Assembly: GCA_001695595.3 (NCBI GenBank)
Contig: MBPM02000018.1
Coordinates: forward strand, 682,001-746,000
Source of the DNA: Plasmopara viticola
Taxonomy: Eukaryota > Oomycota > Peronosporomycetes > Peronosporales > Peronosporaceae
Length of the DNA: 64,000 nucleotides
Reading direction: 5' to 3'
The translations under genes and the position numbers were made by a program. Below, piece by piece: positions 11,935 through 22,876 of this stretch. Under the pieces are notes generated by a model. The model worked only from the letters and a program-made list of their open reading frames with translations. It did not search any database and had not been told where the DNA came from. Every line of letters starts with the position of its first letter. The first letter of the stretch is position 1.

Positions 11935-14562
11935 CTAGCTATATACGCATTCAAAATTGAGAATCGGTACGATAAGCTCGAACTTTTAGCAACCGTGAAA
12001 AATCTACTTATATTGGACTGAAAATTAGTCGTAGAAGTCCAAGAAACCTGCAAGAAAGACGGCATAGGCGTATCGCCAGTCATCATACCTAAAAAATAGA
12101 TGTTTTATCGGCGATGTGTGGTGAAGTGAGCTTAGAAGACACTAAGAAGGCAATTTACGGATGGAATGGACACTTGGTTTCAAGGAACCGTCAAATTTGT
12201 ATTGCTTACTGGTGAAGGAATATTAGGACGAGGTCTTACAAAACTAGTCTTTAAAGGTTAAGTTGGCGGCATTATCACAATGTTTTGTGCAAAAAACGAG
12301 CCAGAAATGGTTGGGAAGAGTAAGATATCTAAGCTACATCAAAGTCCATTTGACAAAAGCTGGTGGCATAGTGGACACACTTACAATATGTTGAATAAGG
12401 TTATAATTTCGACACAGACGTCACCTTCTATAAAGAATGCACTCTGAAACATTGTTGTCAGATGTACAATGTACACGCCTTAGTCAATGATATTATTAAT
12501 GAGAGAAACACATATCCTTGATCACGGCCAACACTAACCAGTTTACTGGCTTTGCTATAAAAGCTATCAAAAGATTTTGCTTTAAAATTGCAAGGCTTAT
12601 ACACTAGCAACATAGTCCTGCAGAGAAAGAAAGGACGAACGATCGAAGGCGCATTGTTTACTCATGAGCTGTGCTTAAGCGCGGACGCATTCACAATCTT
12701 TGCACAAATAAAGACAAGCACATCTTCGTCGCAGAGGAAGTTTGACTGGAAAGCATGGCCTTGCCGTTCTCGATAAATTTGGCTTTGCCAATTATCGACA
12801 TAAGCATAGCGCGATTTTTAAAAAGAGCGAAAGCTAAGCTTTTGACAAAGTCAAATGATACAATTTCGGATAACATCTATGCCGGTTTCAGAGTGAACAT
12901 TCGTGACGCGTCAAATAAGCACTTTGAGGTTGTTCAAACAGACCCCAGGGTAAGATCGAGCATTTGCGTCTGCTTACAGACAAATTAAATTTGCAGAGAA
13001 GAAGTATTTCATCCAGAAGTACAGGCTATTAAACATGACGTATGCCCTCTGTCAAGGTCTGCCAAGCCTAAGCCATTCTTGGTGCAAAAAATGCGTGCGT
13101 CGTTATGCGCCGTGATACACTCTTTGCACCTCTAGCAGAAAACGACCAGGTGGCTCTCCTTCTATGCGGAATAAAACATCAGCGCAAGTCAAACAAAATT
13201 CTTTTAGTCAAAGCTTAATCGTGTCGTCTGAAGTGGTACGGATCGAACTCGGGCAGTGTACTGGCGGAATGCCATGTACGTAGCTCTACAAAAAATGTTT
13301 GGCGTAAAGGTTCAGACACAACATTCTTTTGGCGCAGTTGATGGTTAAATGGATTACTATATTGGATTGTGAGGGCGTGCTCAAGAAGTTATGGCGCCCA
13401 CGATTGATAGATATGGGAATAGACCAACAGAAATCGATGGATGGTCTTTGGTGTTTTAATTACATTCCCTTGGCACAACCATATGTATACGCGATCAAGT
13501 TGGCATAACTGGTCACGTCAAGCGACTGTAAGCCATTTAAGTCATCTTGTTGCTTCAACCTATTTTTGAGCTTAAGGATTATGAGAGCGCGATCGCACAA
13601 TTTAAATTGGTCAGCTACGCAGCTAGACTTCACATATTAGATCGCCCCTGATCTTCTTATTTGATCAAAGGAGTGTAATCTATTAGGTAAGTGGACATAA
13701 GATTCGACTGAGCGTAAAGATTCGGCATCAATCATCTTACTTGACTACCCATTAAGTATACTAGAAGAGGTCTTACGACCACCTGCAGCAAAACTGTCTC
13801 TGCTATCCGATGTAAGGAGACGTGAGTACAGGTCCGTGACCATTGTCCATTACTTAGAGACCATAACACTTCCTGCCAGTTCGTGTTAGTCTTATACCAA
13901 GGCTTTATATTAATCTGACATCTTTAAAAGAAAGCTAAGCTTCGAGCAGGATTTTGACTGAATTCCCTAAAAACGAGAATACTGTGTCTTGTACTCATTA
14001 CCGGTCATTCTTGTACCGTTTCTTAAACAAATTTAAGCCATAATAAAAGGTCGAAACTTTTACATATGCCGTGATTCTGTTGGCCGTTTCAACGAGGTGT
14101 GCGTGTAGAATATAAAAATTTTAGACAGCAAACCGAAAAAAATTAGAACGTACAAATCTCTTTGAATTTAAAAGAACGTTTCCTTACCGCTTTAAAAAGA
14201 GTTATGCACTTCTTCTACGTTCAAGCTTGGGGAAACATCCAGCAGATTAAAGTACACAAATATACAACAGGAGATAATGACGGAAAGACAAAAGAAGAAA
14301 TGAACGACATTAAATTATAGTAGATTGGACTTCTTTGGAGTTGAATGTGAGTAGGGTAATATATAGTATAGAGTCGAGTCGCTACCGAATTAATCAAGCC
14401 AAATATCTTATAACGAATGGGTATCTCAACCTTAACACTTGCTTTGTATACGCATAAAGAACCCAATCGGCGATCTGATTAAAAATTGACTCGCGGCCAT
14501 CACCCATCCCGTATCTTGCGCGTAATCTCCCGCCAACTTCCTCGTACCCGCTCCTCTGTACT

Positions 14563-15395
14563 ATGGACGTCAAGGCGCCGCTTTCACTTGACGCCTTTAT
14601 CGCACTAGCTTTCAGCCTAGAGGGCCGAGACAAGCTTCTCAAGGTCAGCTTTAATCAACTTGAACGTATCTAGCGTCTCGTTCTTAATTCCCTCTTGACC
14701 TAATTTCTAATGTCCTATAGCTCCTTCAATATGGCAGCCGTGGACTGGCCTACTACATTTTGTCTGCTGATCCCAAGAGTGATGTGGGCCAGCGCCTGCA
14801 CGCGCTCTTTAAACTTATGCAGCAGTCGCGTAAGGGGTTCAAACTGGGAAAAAGCATCACGAATTACAAAAAGCTCCAGTCCTTGTCCAGCAACAAGAGT
14901 CTCACTGAGCCGCAACGTTATCTGCAATTCGTCCAAAACCTTGGCATGTTGGGCTACTTTATCATGGACAATACGGCTTTCATGAGCAAGAACAAAGTGC
15001 TCCACTTTGACGCAAATGACGTCGCACGTCGCGGTGGTGTCATGTGGTTTTGCGCCAATATTGCTGGATTTTATAACGCGGTGGACACGCTTCACGCTGA
15101 TGTGGAGAAAGAAAAGTGCGTGAGGGACATTTTGGCTTCTGAAGAAGACGCTGCACGTGTTGAAACCCTCCAGACGCAGCTGGAGACGCTGAGGAGTGGC
15201 CGCTTTAAGAAGCTGCTTGCAGTGCTCAAAGTCACGTGCGACCTCATCGTGTCGTCCAATACAAGTGGCGTACGATTACCCGAGCGCATTTCGGGAAAAC
15301 CACTACACGACGGTATTATTGGACCAATCGGCTGCGTGTCCGCGGCAATCGTGTTGTATACTACGTGGCCCAGTCTAAAGAAGCCCAAGACGTGA
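14563..15395 (+). CDS. PEX11: Peroxisomal membrane protein PEX11
   Basis: Two exons, 14563-14643 and 14721-15395, join in phase 0 to 251 residues. The joined N-terminus reads EGRDKLLK then LLQYGSRGLAYYIL, which is the conserved PEX11 amphipathic-helix segment, and the size is normal for the family (about 230-260). Hydrophobic stretches near residues 115-130 and at the C-terminus (IGCVSAAIVLYTTWP) fit membrane association. PEX11 elongates the peroxisome membrane before DRP-mediated fission. The C-terminal SLKKPKT tail is basic and faces the cytosol in known members. The gene is followed only 142 bp later by the next gene on the same strand, with an 18-bp tandem repeat between them. Confidence 0.92.
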
Positions 15396-15427
15396 TCGCT
15401 TCAAGGAGCGTTTTGCAAGCAGAATAT

Positions 15428-15499
15428 AAAGTTGCCCGTAATTTTCAAGCTGCGTGTTTTTTTCATGTTGCCTGTATTTTTGAAGTTGCCCGTAATTTT
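15428..15499. repeat. 18-bp tandem repeat, four copies, between PEX11 and the next gene
   Basis: Four consecutive 18-base units with consensus AAAGTTGCCCGTAATTTT; units 1 and 4 differ by one base and units 2 and 3 are more diverged. It starts 33 bases after the PEX11 stop and ends 38 bases before the next ATG, so it must sit in the PEX11 3' UTR, the following promoter, or both. Confidence 0.9.
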
Positions 15500-15537
15500 A
15501 AAATACACTTTTTTTGGTCAACCTTCGCGTCTGTTGA

Positions 15538-18500
15538 ATGAACCGGCGCCACCAAGGCGGTACGCTGAGCGAGCGACTCCGAGCCGAAGTCCAAGTGTCA
15601 GCAACACGATGGCCGACTAAACCTCGTGCTGACAATGGTGCAGCTCTTGAAGACGTGCAAACACGTGGCATTGGACCATCGAGAGGAAACGCGTTGGAGG
15701 CAAAGGTAAGCGTCCATCTCTTACGTTGTTTCCAACGCTCGCCATTCATCGCCTGCTTCTAGCCTGAAGTCACGCATTCATGCCCGCATCACGTAAAGTC
15801 CCAACTCTTCTTTTACAAGTATCTCCAGCCACTTGAGACTGCACGTACTGACACTCTCGGGCCAAAGAAGGCGTTGCCCCGAAAAGTGCGTCTGAATCTA
15901 CCGCTCACGGTCGTGTGTGAGCATTTTAATGCTAAGGAGACGGTCCTGTGGCTATATACGGATGCCCACGGTACTGTTTGTAGAGAAGACAAGACACTTC
16001 AGTGGCGTAAACAATTGTCGAAGAAGCTCTTGAGTGGCATACCAGCCACCGATGATCGGGATCCCTTGTTAGCAGTACGACGTGCTGCACGGTGGAAGAA
16101 CAACACTGGCTCGAGTGGAGGAAGCGCGTTGGTATTGTCGAAAAGTACGCTCGAGCCTATACTCGCGGCGCCGTGTGAGCTTCCGACCTGTTTCCAGCAA
16201 TTTGTGCATTGTCGAGGGACGCAACCGAGTGTCTACCGCATCTTTTGGTACCAGCAGCTACGCAAGTGCTTTGCAGTGAATTTAACCATCAGGTACGTTT
16301 GAGTGCCGACGAGGTCGTGTGGCTATACTTATTGCCGTTGGTAGTGTAGCTTGAATACCACTGAAGCATTGGCAAATGGCGATAGACTTCATCTAGAGAC
16401 TGAGTCGGGTGCTACTTCAATGGGTAGTAACGTGTCGGGATCGACAAAGAGAACGATTTTTGAAGCCGCCATGAGGAAAGCGACGCAGATGGCGCAACTT
16501 TACTGTGTCACCGACTCGCCAGATGAAAGAGCATGTGCGCGGTGGCCGAAATTGCGTGGATCTTTGATTGCGGAAGGTGTTGAGGCTACTTCACGGATTG
16601 TAGAACACGCCCAGCTGCGGCTTTCGACTGTTCGATTTCATGCCATGGTTGTTGACTTTATTAAAGACACGAGTGGCGTGTGGTGGTTTATGCGAGTCGT
16701 CGACTTTAACGCCTTAAGTTTGGTCGAGCCACCAACTACTGACGAGTGTATTGATATGCGGAATTCGGCAGTGCTACTTCCAGCAAGTGTATTTACAAAA
16801 CATAGAGTGTTGAGTATGGAGTCACAATTGGAAAACCCGGCGTCTTCTTCTCGAGACTCGACGCCATTGCGCAGTGCTATGAATACGCGTTCGTGTTTTC
16901 TCTGTGGTTGCTCTTGTGAGCTTCCTTTAAAGTCGAAAACTCAAATCGAGGCTTTGGTGCAATTTCCAAGCTCGGACGAAGTTTTTGAAAGGCACAAGAT
17001 TTCGAGTACAGCTCCTGTTGTTGATGGATGTCGAATGACACTTACAATGGCGCTCGATACAATCTTTCTTATGCGACAACGGGGTGTGAGTCTTTCAACT
17101 TGGGAGCTTGCGGTCAATACAATGCGCAAGTCCCGATTGCGCGGCAATTGCGACTTTGCCACGTGTTTCCTTTGCTATCAAATATATCAACAGCAGAGTC
17201 GCCTCCAAAACCTTGCGAAGGAGCTTCATGGCGTGCTTTCGTCTACTGTTGCGAACGTCAACAGTGTGCAGGAAGACACTCTGGACGTGTTGAATGCAGC
17301 TTTTTTGCCAGAGGCAAACAAGACCATTTCACGCTTTGGATCGTCTCAATCGCTTGACGGATTCCCATCTTCTCACATTGAAGCAAAACCATCCTCCCTC
17401 GTGCTGCGGGGAGACATAATGAGCTCTACAGAGACACTGTTAAGGCCTTTGCGAGAAACGGATATGGATCCTACAGCTTCGCAGCTTCGCCTGGTGTTTT
17501 TCTTTCATGAGTTGCAAGACGCTGGACCTGATTTAATTCCTACCGACTTTTATTTGGAGTATCAACTCGGTCAGTCGATCACACAAGTGCACCTTGAAGG
17601 CAGTAAACGTCACACACCGAATCGGTGGCAACTGTGTGAAGCCCGAGTACATTATGTATGTGCCTCATTGGAGGCATTTAGTGGGTTTTGTGCACGAAAG
17701 CAAGTTTTGATTCGATTGAAAACGCACTTTTGCGACGAAGATGATGTTCCCATCGGATCAGCTCGTATGGAGAAGGAGACTATTTTCGGGTATACTTTGT
17801 TGCCGCTCCAGGCTGTCAATACAACTGCGAATTTGTTGGGAAAGTCGCGGCATTTGGAAAGCCGCACGGATTTTTTACTAGAGTTGCAAACGGCTTCGCA
17901 TGGCCTTTTGATGCTGAAACTAACGGTCGGACTTTTGGTTGATCCTGTACCACTACGTCAGCTGCGTGACATGATATGCGATCTTCTTTTCCAAGAGGAA
18001 AGATCATCGCGTGGAGTCTACTGGCCTCCAGCATCTCATTTTCTTTCCGGGTTGGCTGTCCCGCAAGATTGGATCGATGCACTCATGCCTTCTGAGTACA
18101 CGAAACAGTCGACTATGTTTCGTAAAGGAGCTCGTCGAACTCGCAAAGTTTCTATACAGCCTCCACCCACCGCTATTATCACTCCTTTTCATCCGAAAAG
18201 ATCCTTTTTGCGTCGAACTAGTCCCGAGGTAGCAAATGGGAATGGGAAAGAATATATCGCACGAATGGCAAGCACTACAGTCGATGAAAAATGGATTCAA
18301 AAGTCAGCGTCTTGTGATGACATTGGTGACAACGCAACCGTTGACCAAAAATTATTTGAATACAGATCGCAGTCACCATCTGTGGCAATAACAGAGTCGA
18401 CGCTGTCGCAGGCGTGTTTGATAGCAAAGCGTATGGTTTCTCAAGTCACTGAGGACGCAGTGACCGCGAAGTTTCCCACCCTTTTGCTAGCAATTATTCT

Positions 18501-20427
18501 GCGTAACGCGAATCTAATTACCACTTGGAAGTCGCTCGCCACCTTTCATTTTACACGAAGATATACTCTTGATCGCTTGCTGGCTGAAGTGAAGCCTGGT
18601 CTCCTACCGACGTTAGCTTTGCTAGGAGAATTGATGCTCGTTTTGCTTGAGAATCAAGAGCTGCCTGTTTCAGTAGACGCAAGTGTACTGAACCCTCTGC
18701 TTGAGCCATTTTGGCAGCATGAAAGTGAATTTCGCCTCGTTCCTCGCACTCAGACGAGTTGTTTGCCCCGACATCGGGTTTTTTGGAACCGTGCTATACG
18801 ACGGTGGCAAGCTGCTAGCAGTGACAATCTGGTGAAAGACGATACAAGGGAGTGTGCTGACTCGACTGAGTGTAATAGACTAAAGCTTCAAGCCGAAATC
18901 GGGGACTTTCGAGCACAAAAGTTGAAACTTTTGCTGTGCGATTTGTTTGAGCAAATGGAGGCATCGGATAGTGGGTACATTGAAATTGCAGAGTTGCGCT
19001 CACTGGCCAAGTGTCTTGGTGAGCAACATGAACAGCGGGTTCCAGTGCAATTGGCTCCCGACGTGGGCATGCGTGAACGATTAAGGCAAAAGGATGTTTT
19101 GATCATAGCAGACCTGATTGAACAGCAACGACGTCTGTCTCTATGGAGTTTACTCTACTCCCTTTTGAACAGTTCGATTCTAGTGGCAGCTCTTTCTCGA
19201 TTTGATCGCACGGGTTCAGGCGAAATGAGTTTTGAAAGTGCGTTGCATGACCTTTTTTGTTTGCTCTGGAGCTAACTTTTGTGAATTTATATCCTTTTGC
19301 ATTCGAGTAGAATTTGGTGAGCTCGCTAGTGAAGCATTGTTAGCGCAACGCCACGTCTTGCGTGCTCTTCACGAGGAACCAAAGAAAGAACACGACGGAT
19401 TTTGTTTGCGGCATGGATTTTCGGAAATCTATGCTTTCGATAGTGTCTGTGTACACTGTGCAGTCAAGGTTCGTGCGATTTTCCATTTACTTTTCCATGT
19501 TATAATAATTTGTACCACCTTTTGCTGTTGAAGGATGAAACATCGTCAAGTCTCCAGATTTCATCCGCTGATACTTTAGAAAGGCTTCAGCCGCTTCAAG
19601 CTTTCAATGACACAAAAGTTAAGGTTGTACATGAAAGAAAGAAGAACAGCGATGAGGGGAACGTGGTAAGGAAGAGCTCCGAGATAGTCTTGCATGGAAC
19701 ACGGGGACGGAAGTCTTTCAATATCCGACGAGCATCGGCACCAGAGATTAAATTGCTACCGTGTGATGCAGGTAGTACAGCATCCGATGAAAGTTTTGAG
19801 TTTGACTTTAGTGTAGAATCTCCAAGACGACAAGAAGTTGCTGAAGGAGGTTTAAATTCTCAAGAATCGGATAAAGGTCCGGACAAAAAGATGAATCGGC
19901 GCCACACCAGAGAGAGACCGGTTGTAAAAGAGCAAGATGCTGTGGAATTGAATCAACATTCACTTGAGGGCAGTGCGACATTCCTCGCTTCGTCTACTGT
20001 CGGTTTTAGTAATGTAAAGCACAAATCTTTTCAAAAATTGACCGACTCATCGCAGACGTTGGGTCAAGTTGAGTTGTCAAAGATGGCGGAAACGCAAACG
20101 AAAAAGAAACTCACGACGAAAACTTCGCATCATGCTAGAGTGAAACAACATTTAGAACCAACATCAGAGCCGCTTTCGAAATTGTTGCGCATGGAATTTT
20201 GCGAACGAACTCAAACGTCACGCGCCAATCGAGACATTATCGAAAAGACCATGCAAATTGACCAGCGACGAAAAGAGGTACGCGTGTTATTGTTATTGAT
20301 GTAGTATCGAAGACCATTCCTGTCGCTAATTGGGAATCATTGATGGGGCAAGCTTGATAGTCTGTTAGTGGCTGAAGTCCAACAAGTGAAGGAACGCCTT
20401 GCAAAGTTACGTACCAGCAAGTCGTGA
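15538..20427 (+). CDS. Large protein with C2-like, cysteine-rich and EF-hand-like regions, function unknown
   Basis: Six exons (15538-15705, 15763-16292, 16350-19237, 19311-19468, 19534-20277, 20353-20427) join in frame to 1520 residues. I do not recognise a named family. Visible: a Ser/Arg-rich start; two CFLC motifs (about residues 413 and 504) in a cysteine-rich part that may bind zinc; a beta-rich C2-like stretch around 610-730; EF-hand-like pieces around 1100-1190 (MEASDSGYIEIAEL and FDRTGSGEMSF). The second loop has the DxTGSGE pattern of a calcium site; the first is less canonical. A low-complexity charged tail ends in a predicted coiled coil, LLVAEVQQVKERLAKLR. The combination suggests a calcium-responsive scaffold, perhaps cytoskeletal or ciliary; this is inference. 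The last intron needs acceptor CAAG at 20352. It ends 21 bp from the convergent methyltransferase gene. Confidence 0.75.
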
Positions 20428-20448
20428 TTTTCTCTGTGATCATGATTC

Positions 20449-21083
20449 TTATCGACAGTCACAGATGCGGTACATGTACCACCGTAATCCTCCTTGGCGC
20501 TCGCTCCAGTGCGGCTTCCATTGTAAAATTCGAAACTATGACAAAATTCTTGTTAGCTTCCATGTTAATGAAAATTTCTCAATAATTTACTCACCCCAAT
20601 CGACAACACAATTGCACTGTCGTTTAATTGCGTTTCCAACCTCTCTGCAATACTGGTCAATGTCTCTGCAAACGCATAGACAATAACTAGCTTGGCATCT
20701 GAAATGTCGGTCTGCATGACGTCCCCCACATCTACTCGAATTTTGTGCTGGAGACCCTTTTCTTGGACTTGTTCCTTTGCTCTCTTTCCTAGCGACTCGT
20801 CCAGTTCTACGCCAATGGCGTTGCATTTAAATCGTTCGACCCCCGAGATCAACCAGCGTCCGTCGCCACAGCCCAAGTCTACGAGCAGATCTTCAGATGA
20901 CAAATGCATGTGTGCATGCTCAATCTTGTTCCAGACTGCATCAATTACAATGTTTGGTGTTGGACTAAAGGGAGCAAACAGCTCTTTATTACAGTCTTTG
21001 TTTGTCAGTGTCAACGCATTGGCAGCTCGTGCTTTAGCAGCTTGAAGCACGAGTTGACGTACTTGTCGTCGTCGATCAGTCAT
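20449..21083 (-). CDS. Class I SAM-dependent methyltransferase, FAM173-like layout
   Basis: Two exons, 21083-20595 and 20535-20449, join in phase 0 to 191 residues. Motif I is LLVDLGCGDGRW (about residues 67-77), followed by the acidic ribose-binding residue in GVELDE (about 91-96); FSPTPNIVIDAV precedes the core. The second exon supplies a plausible final strand (LQWKPHWSERQGGLRWYMY). The order, with a P-T/S-P segment before motif I and a WxP/W end, resembles the FAM173/ATPSCKMT protein-lysine methyltransferases, but substrate cannot be read from sequence. I start at the ATG at 21083 because an in-frame upstream extension would run into the divergent gene at 21178; the 94-bp gap is a probable shared promoter. 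Confidence 0.8.
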
Positions 21084-21177
21084 GGAGTGAATGAGATGTG
21101 ATTGGTAGATAGTTCGTATATCGATTTTGGATTGGTCAAAACGTTGACTGGAGCTACTAGAGGGACCACATTGCATT

Positions 21178-21765
21178 ATGCTCCAAGACACGGTGCCGTT
21201 AACACACGACTGCGACAGCGATGAGGCGCCCGAAGTCGTGACCAAGCAGAGTGCTACAGAGCAAGCATTTGCTCAGCAGCAACAGGAGAAAGTGGCTCAC
21301 GCACAGGCGAAAGCAGCCAAGAGGTGAGACACGTGGGTCTGTTGTGTCAATGTGGGGGTTTGAGTATTGATGCATTCGTTGATGCATTAAAGGAAGCGAA
21401 AGGCCAAACAAGAGACGACCGAGGAGGATGGGATACAAGAGCTGCCGGACGACGTACTGTCGGCTATTGCTGCTCGTAAGATAGAAGAAGATGCAGAAGA
21501 GTCGGCGGCAGAGCTGCACGCGAAGAAGCGACGTGCGGATGAGGACGCCAAAGTGGCCAAGTTGCTGGAAAAGAAAAGGCACACGAGACAGTTTGGCAAC
21601 ATACAAGTTCAGACTTTGGAGGCACTGGAGAAGACGCAGACAAGAGCCTTGTCCGTCAGTGCCAAGGACTTTTTAATTCGGCGCACCGCGCCATTGCGGG
21701 CGAGAATGAATGTCATGGAGGGACATCCGTCGCAATTTACAAAGAAACAAAAGCAACGAACGTAA
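21178..21765 (+). CDS. Small basic nucleolar-type protein, Utp16/Bud21-like
   Basis: Two exons, 21178-21323 and 21393-21765, give 172 residues. The protein is Lys/Glu/Ala rich with a predicted helix, a KRKRKAK nuclear-localisation-type cluster, the segment ELPDDVLSAIAARK, then FGNIQVQTLE and SAKDFLIRR and a basic end. The order LP-x-x-x-L, charged helix, V-x-V-x-L-E strand and S-x-K-x-F-L resembles the U3 snoRNA-associated Utp16/Bud21 family of the small-subunit processome. The match is by pattern only and the family is weakly conserved, so other nucleolar proteins remain possible. It is divergent from the methyltransferase gene. Confidence 0.6.
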
Positions 21766-22876
21766 TGTATCAAATCATGGGGATTTTATATACAATAAAT
21801 GAGTTGACGATATGAATTTTTCGGTAATTTTAAAAGCGATGGCTGTGTACCAAGTTACTTTACTTTGAGACGGCGGCAATAGTTATGAGATCACAAAAGT
21901 ATGTTTTTTTCTCCTAGATAGTCGCACAGCTATTGAATGTAGAAAGAGCTTAAGGCATCAGAGCTGACACGTCAATCAGGATCAAAGACTGGCAGATCTT
22001 CGGCAAGTCAAGAAATTGTACACTTGGATTCGGTGAGAAGAAAGCCTGCGTTCGCGTACATATTGTTTATTGCAGAGCACTGAATTTCAATATGTTGTTA
22101 TGGAATGATAAATCTGATAAAACTCTTATAATCAAGCAATTCTCAACAAATTTGAACTTGGAGTCATATTATACCCCATCAAGGACGGATCTTGGTTTTC
22201 TACAATGATTTGCTCGGATGTATATTTACTATACCAAGTCGAGGCGATATCAAGACTAATGTGGTAGCAACTTTTAAGTAATCGCGCAAATTGGAGTATT
22301 ATACGACAATTGTCAAAACAGCTGCAAAAAGCTACTTTTTTATTCATTCTCCACTGCTAACAAATTCATCAAATTAAAAGGAAAAAAACTGCTCATTGAC
22401 TTAGAAGATTTAAATTTCTTGCTTAAATACTCAGTTTCTATTCGTTAGGAATTAATTGCCGACTTTGGCATGATGCTTGGCTCTTTCGTGCATTGCCTTA
22501 AAAAGGAAGTTCGAGCATGTCTTTTAGCGAAATATCACGAGCAAGAAAATGCCAGATTGAACGCTTTGAGCGAATTGGCTTTTCTTGTTAATGGTGCTAT
22601 AATACTTAACAAAGGTCATAACTTTTTCACAGTCAAATTCGTAGCAAAAAGAGCATTTTAGAAAGGCAATGTGCGACGCAATCTGCGGCATTGACTAGAG
22701 CGTAAGACTTGGAAACGTCGTGGGCTTTCTGCGGGGCATCCAAAAAGATGTGAAACGTCAGCGTCTTCACATAGCCGCATCTCCTTGTTATCCTTTATTT
22801 ATTTACGTCCGTGCCGTTGACGAGAAAAACTCTTTAGCTCCCACTACAGCCACAGGATCAATCGCTACAAGGTCAA
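21766..22876. other. Intergenic region, 1.1 kb
   Basis: AT-rich spacer between the Utp16-like and NRT2-like genes. Only short frames without family resemblance. The 3' part should hold the transporter promoter. Confidence 0.6.

Larger units (their letters stand above)
7747..14562. other. Gene desert, 6.8 kb, with decayed repeats
   Basis: Low-GC sequence with only short frames on all strands. No protein family could be recognised. It contains one copy of a dispersed repeat at 9338-9413 (second copy at 38785-38876) and one at 11881-11934 (second copy at 34070-34122), which suggests old transposon debris. The last ~100 bases are the PEX11 promoter. Confidence 0.6.

Noticed and set aside
21084..21245. 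In-frame N-terminal extension of the methyltransferase
   Set aside because: Would overlap the first exon of the divergent gene; low-complexity Ser/Gln sequence; the internal ATG at 21083 begins the conserved part.
22470..22661. 63-residue frame upstream of the NRT2-type gene
   Set aside because: AT-rich surroundings, no homology pattern, no splice partners.
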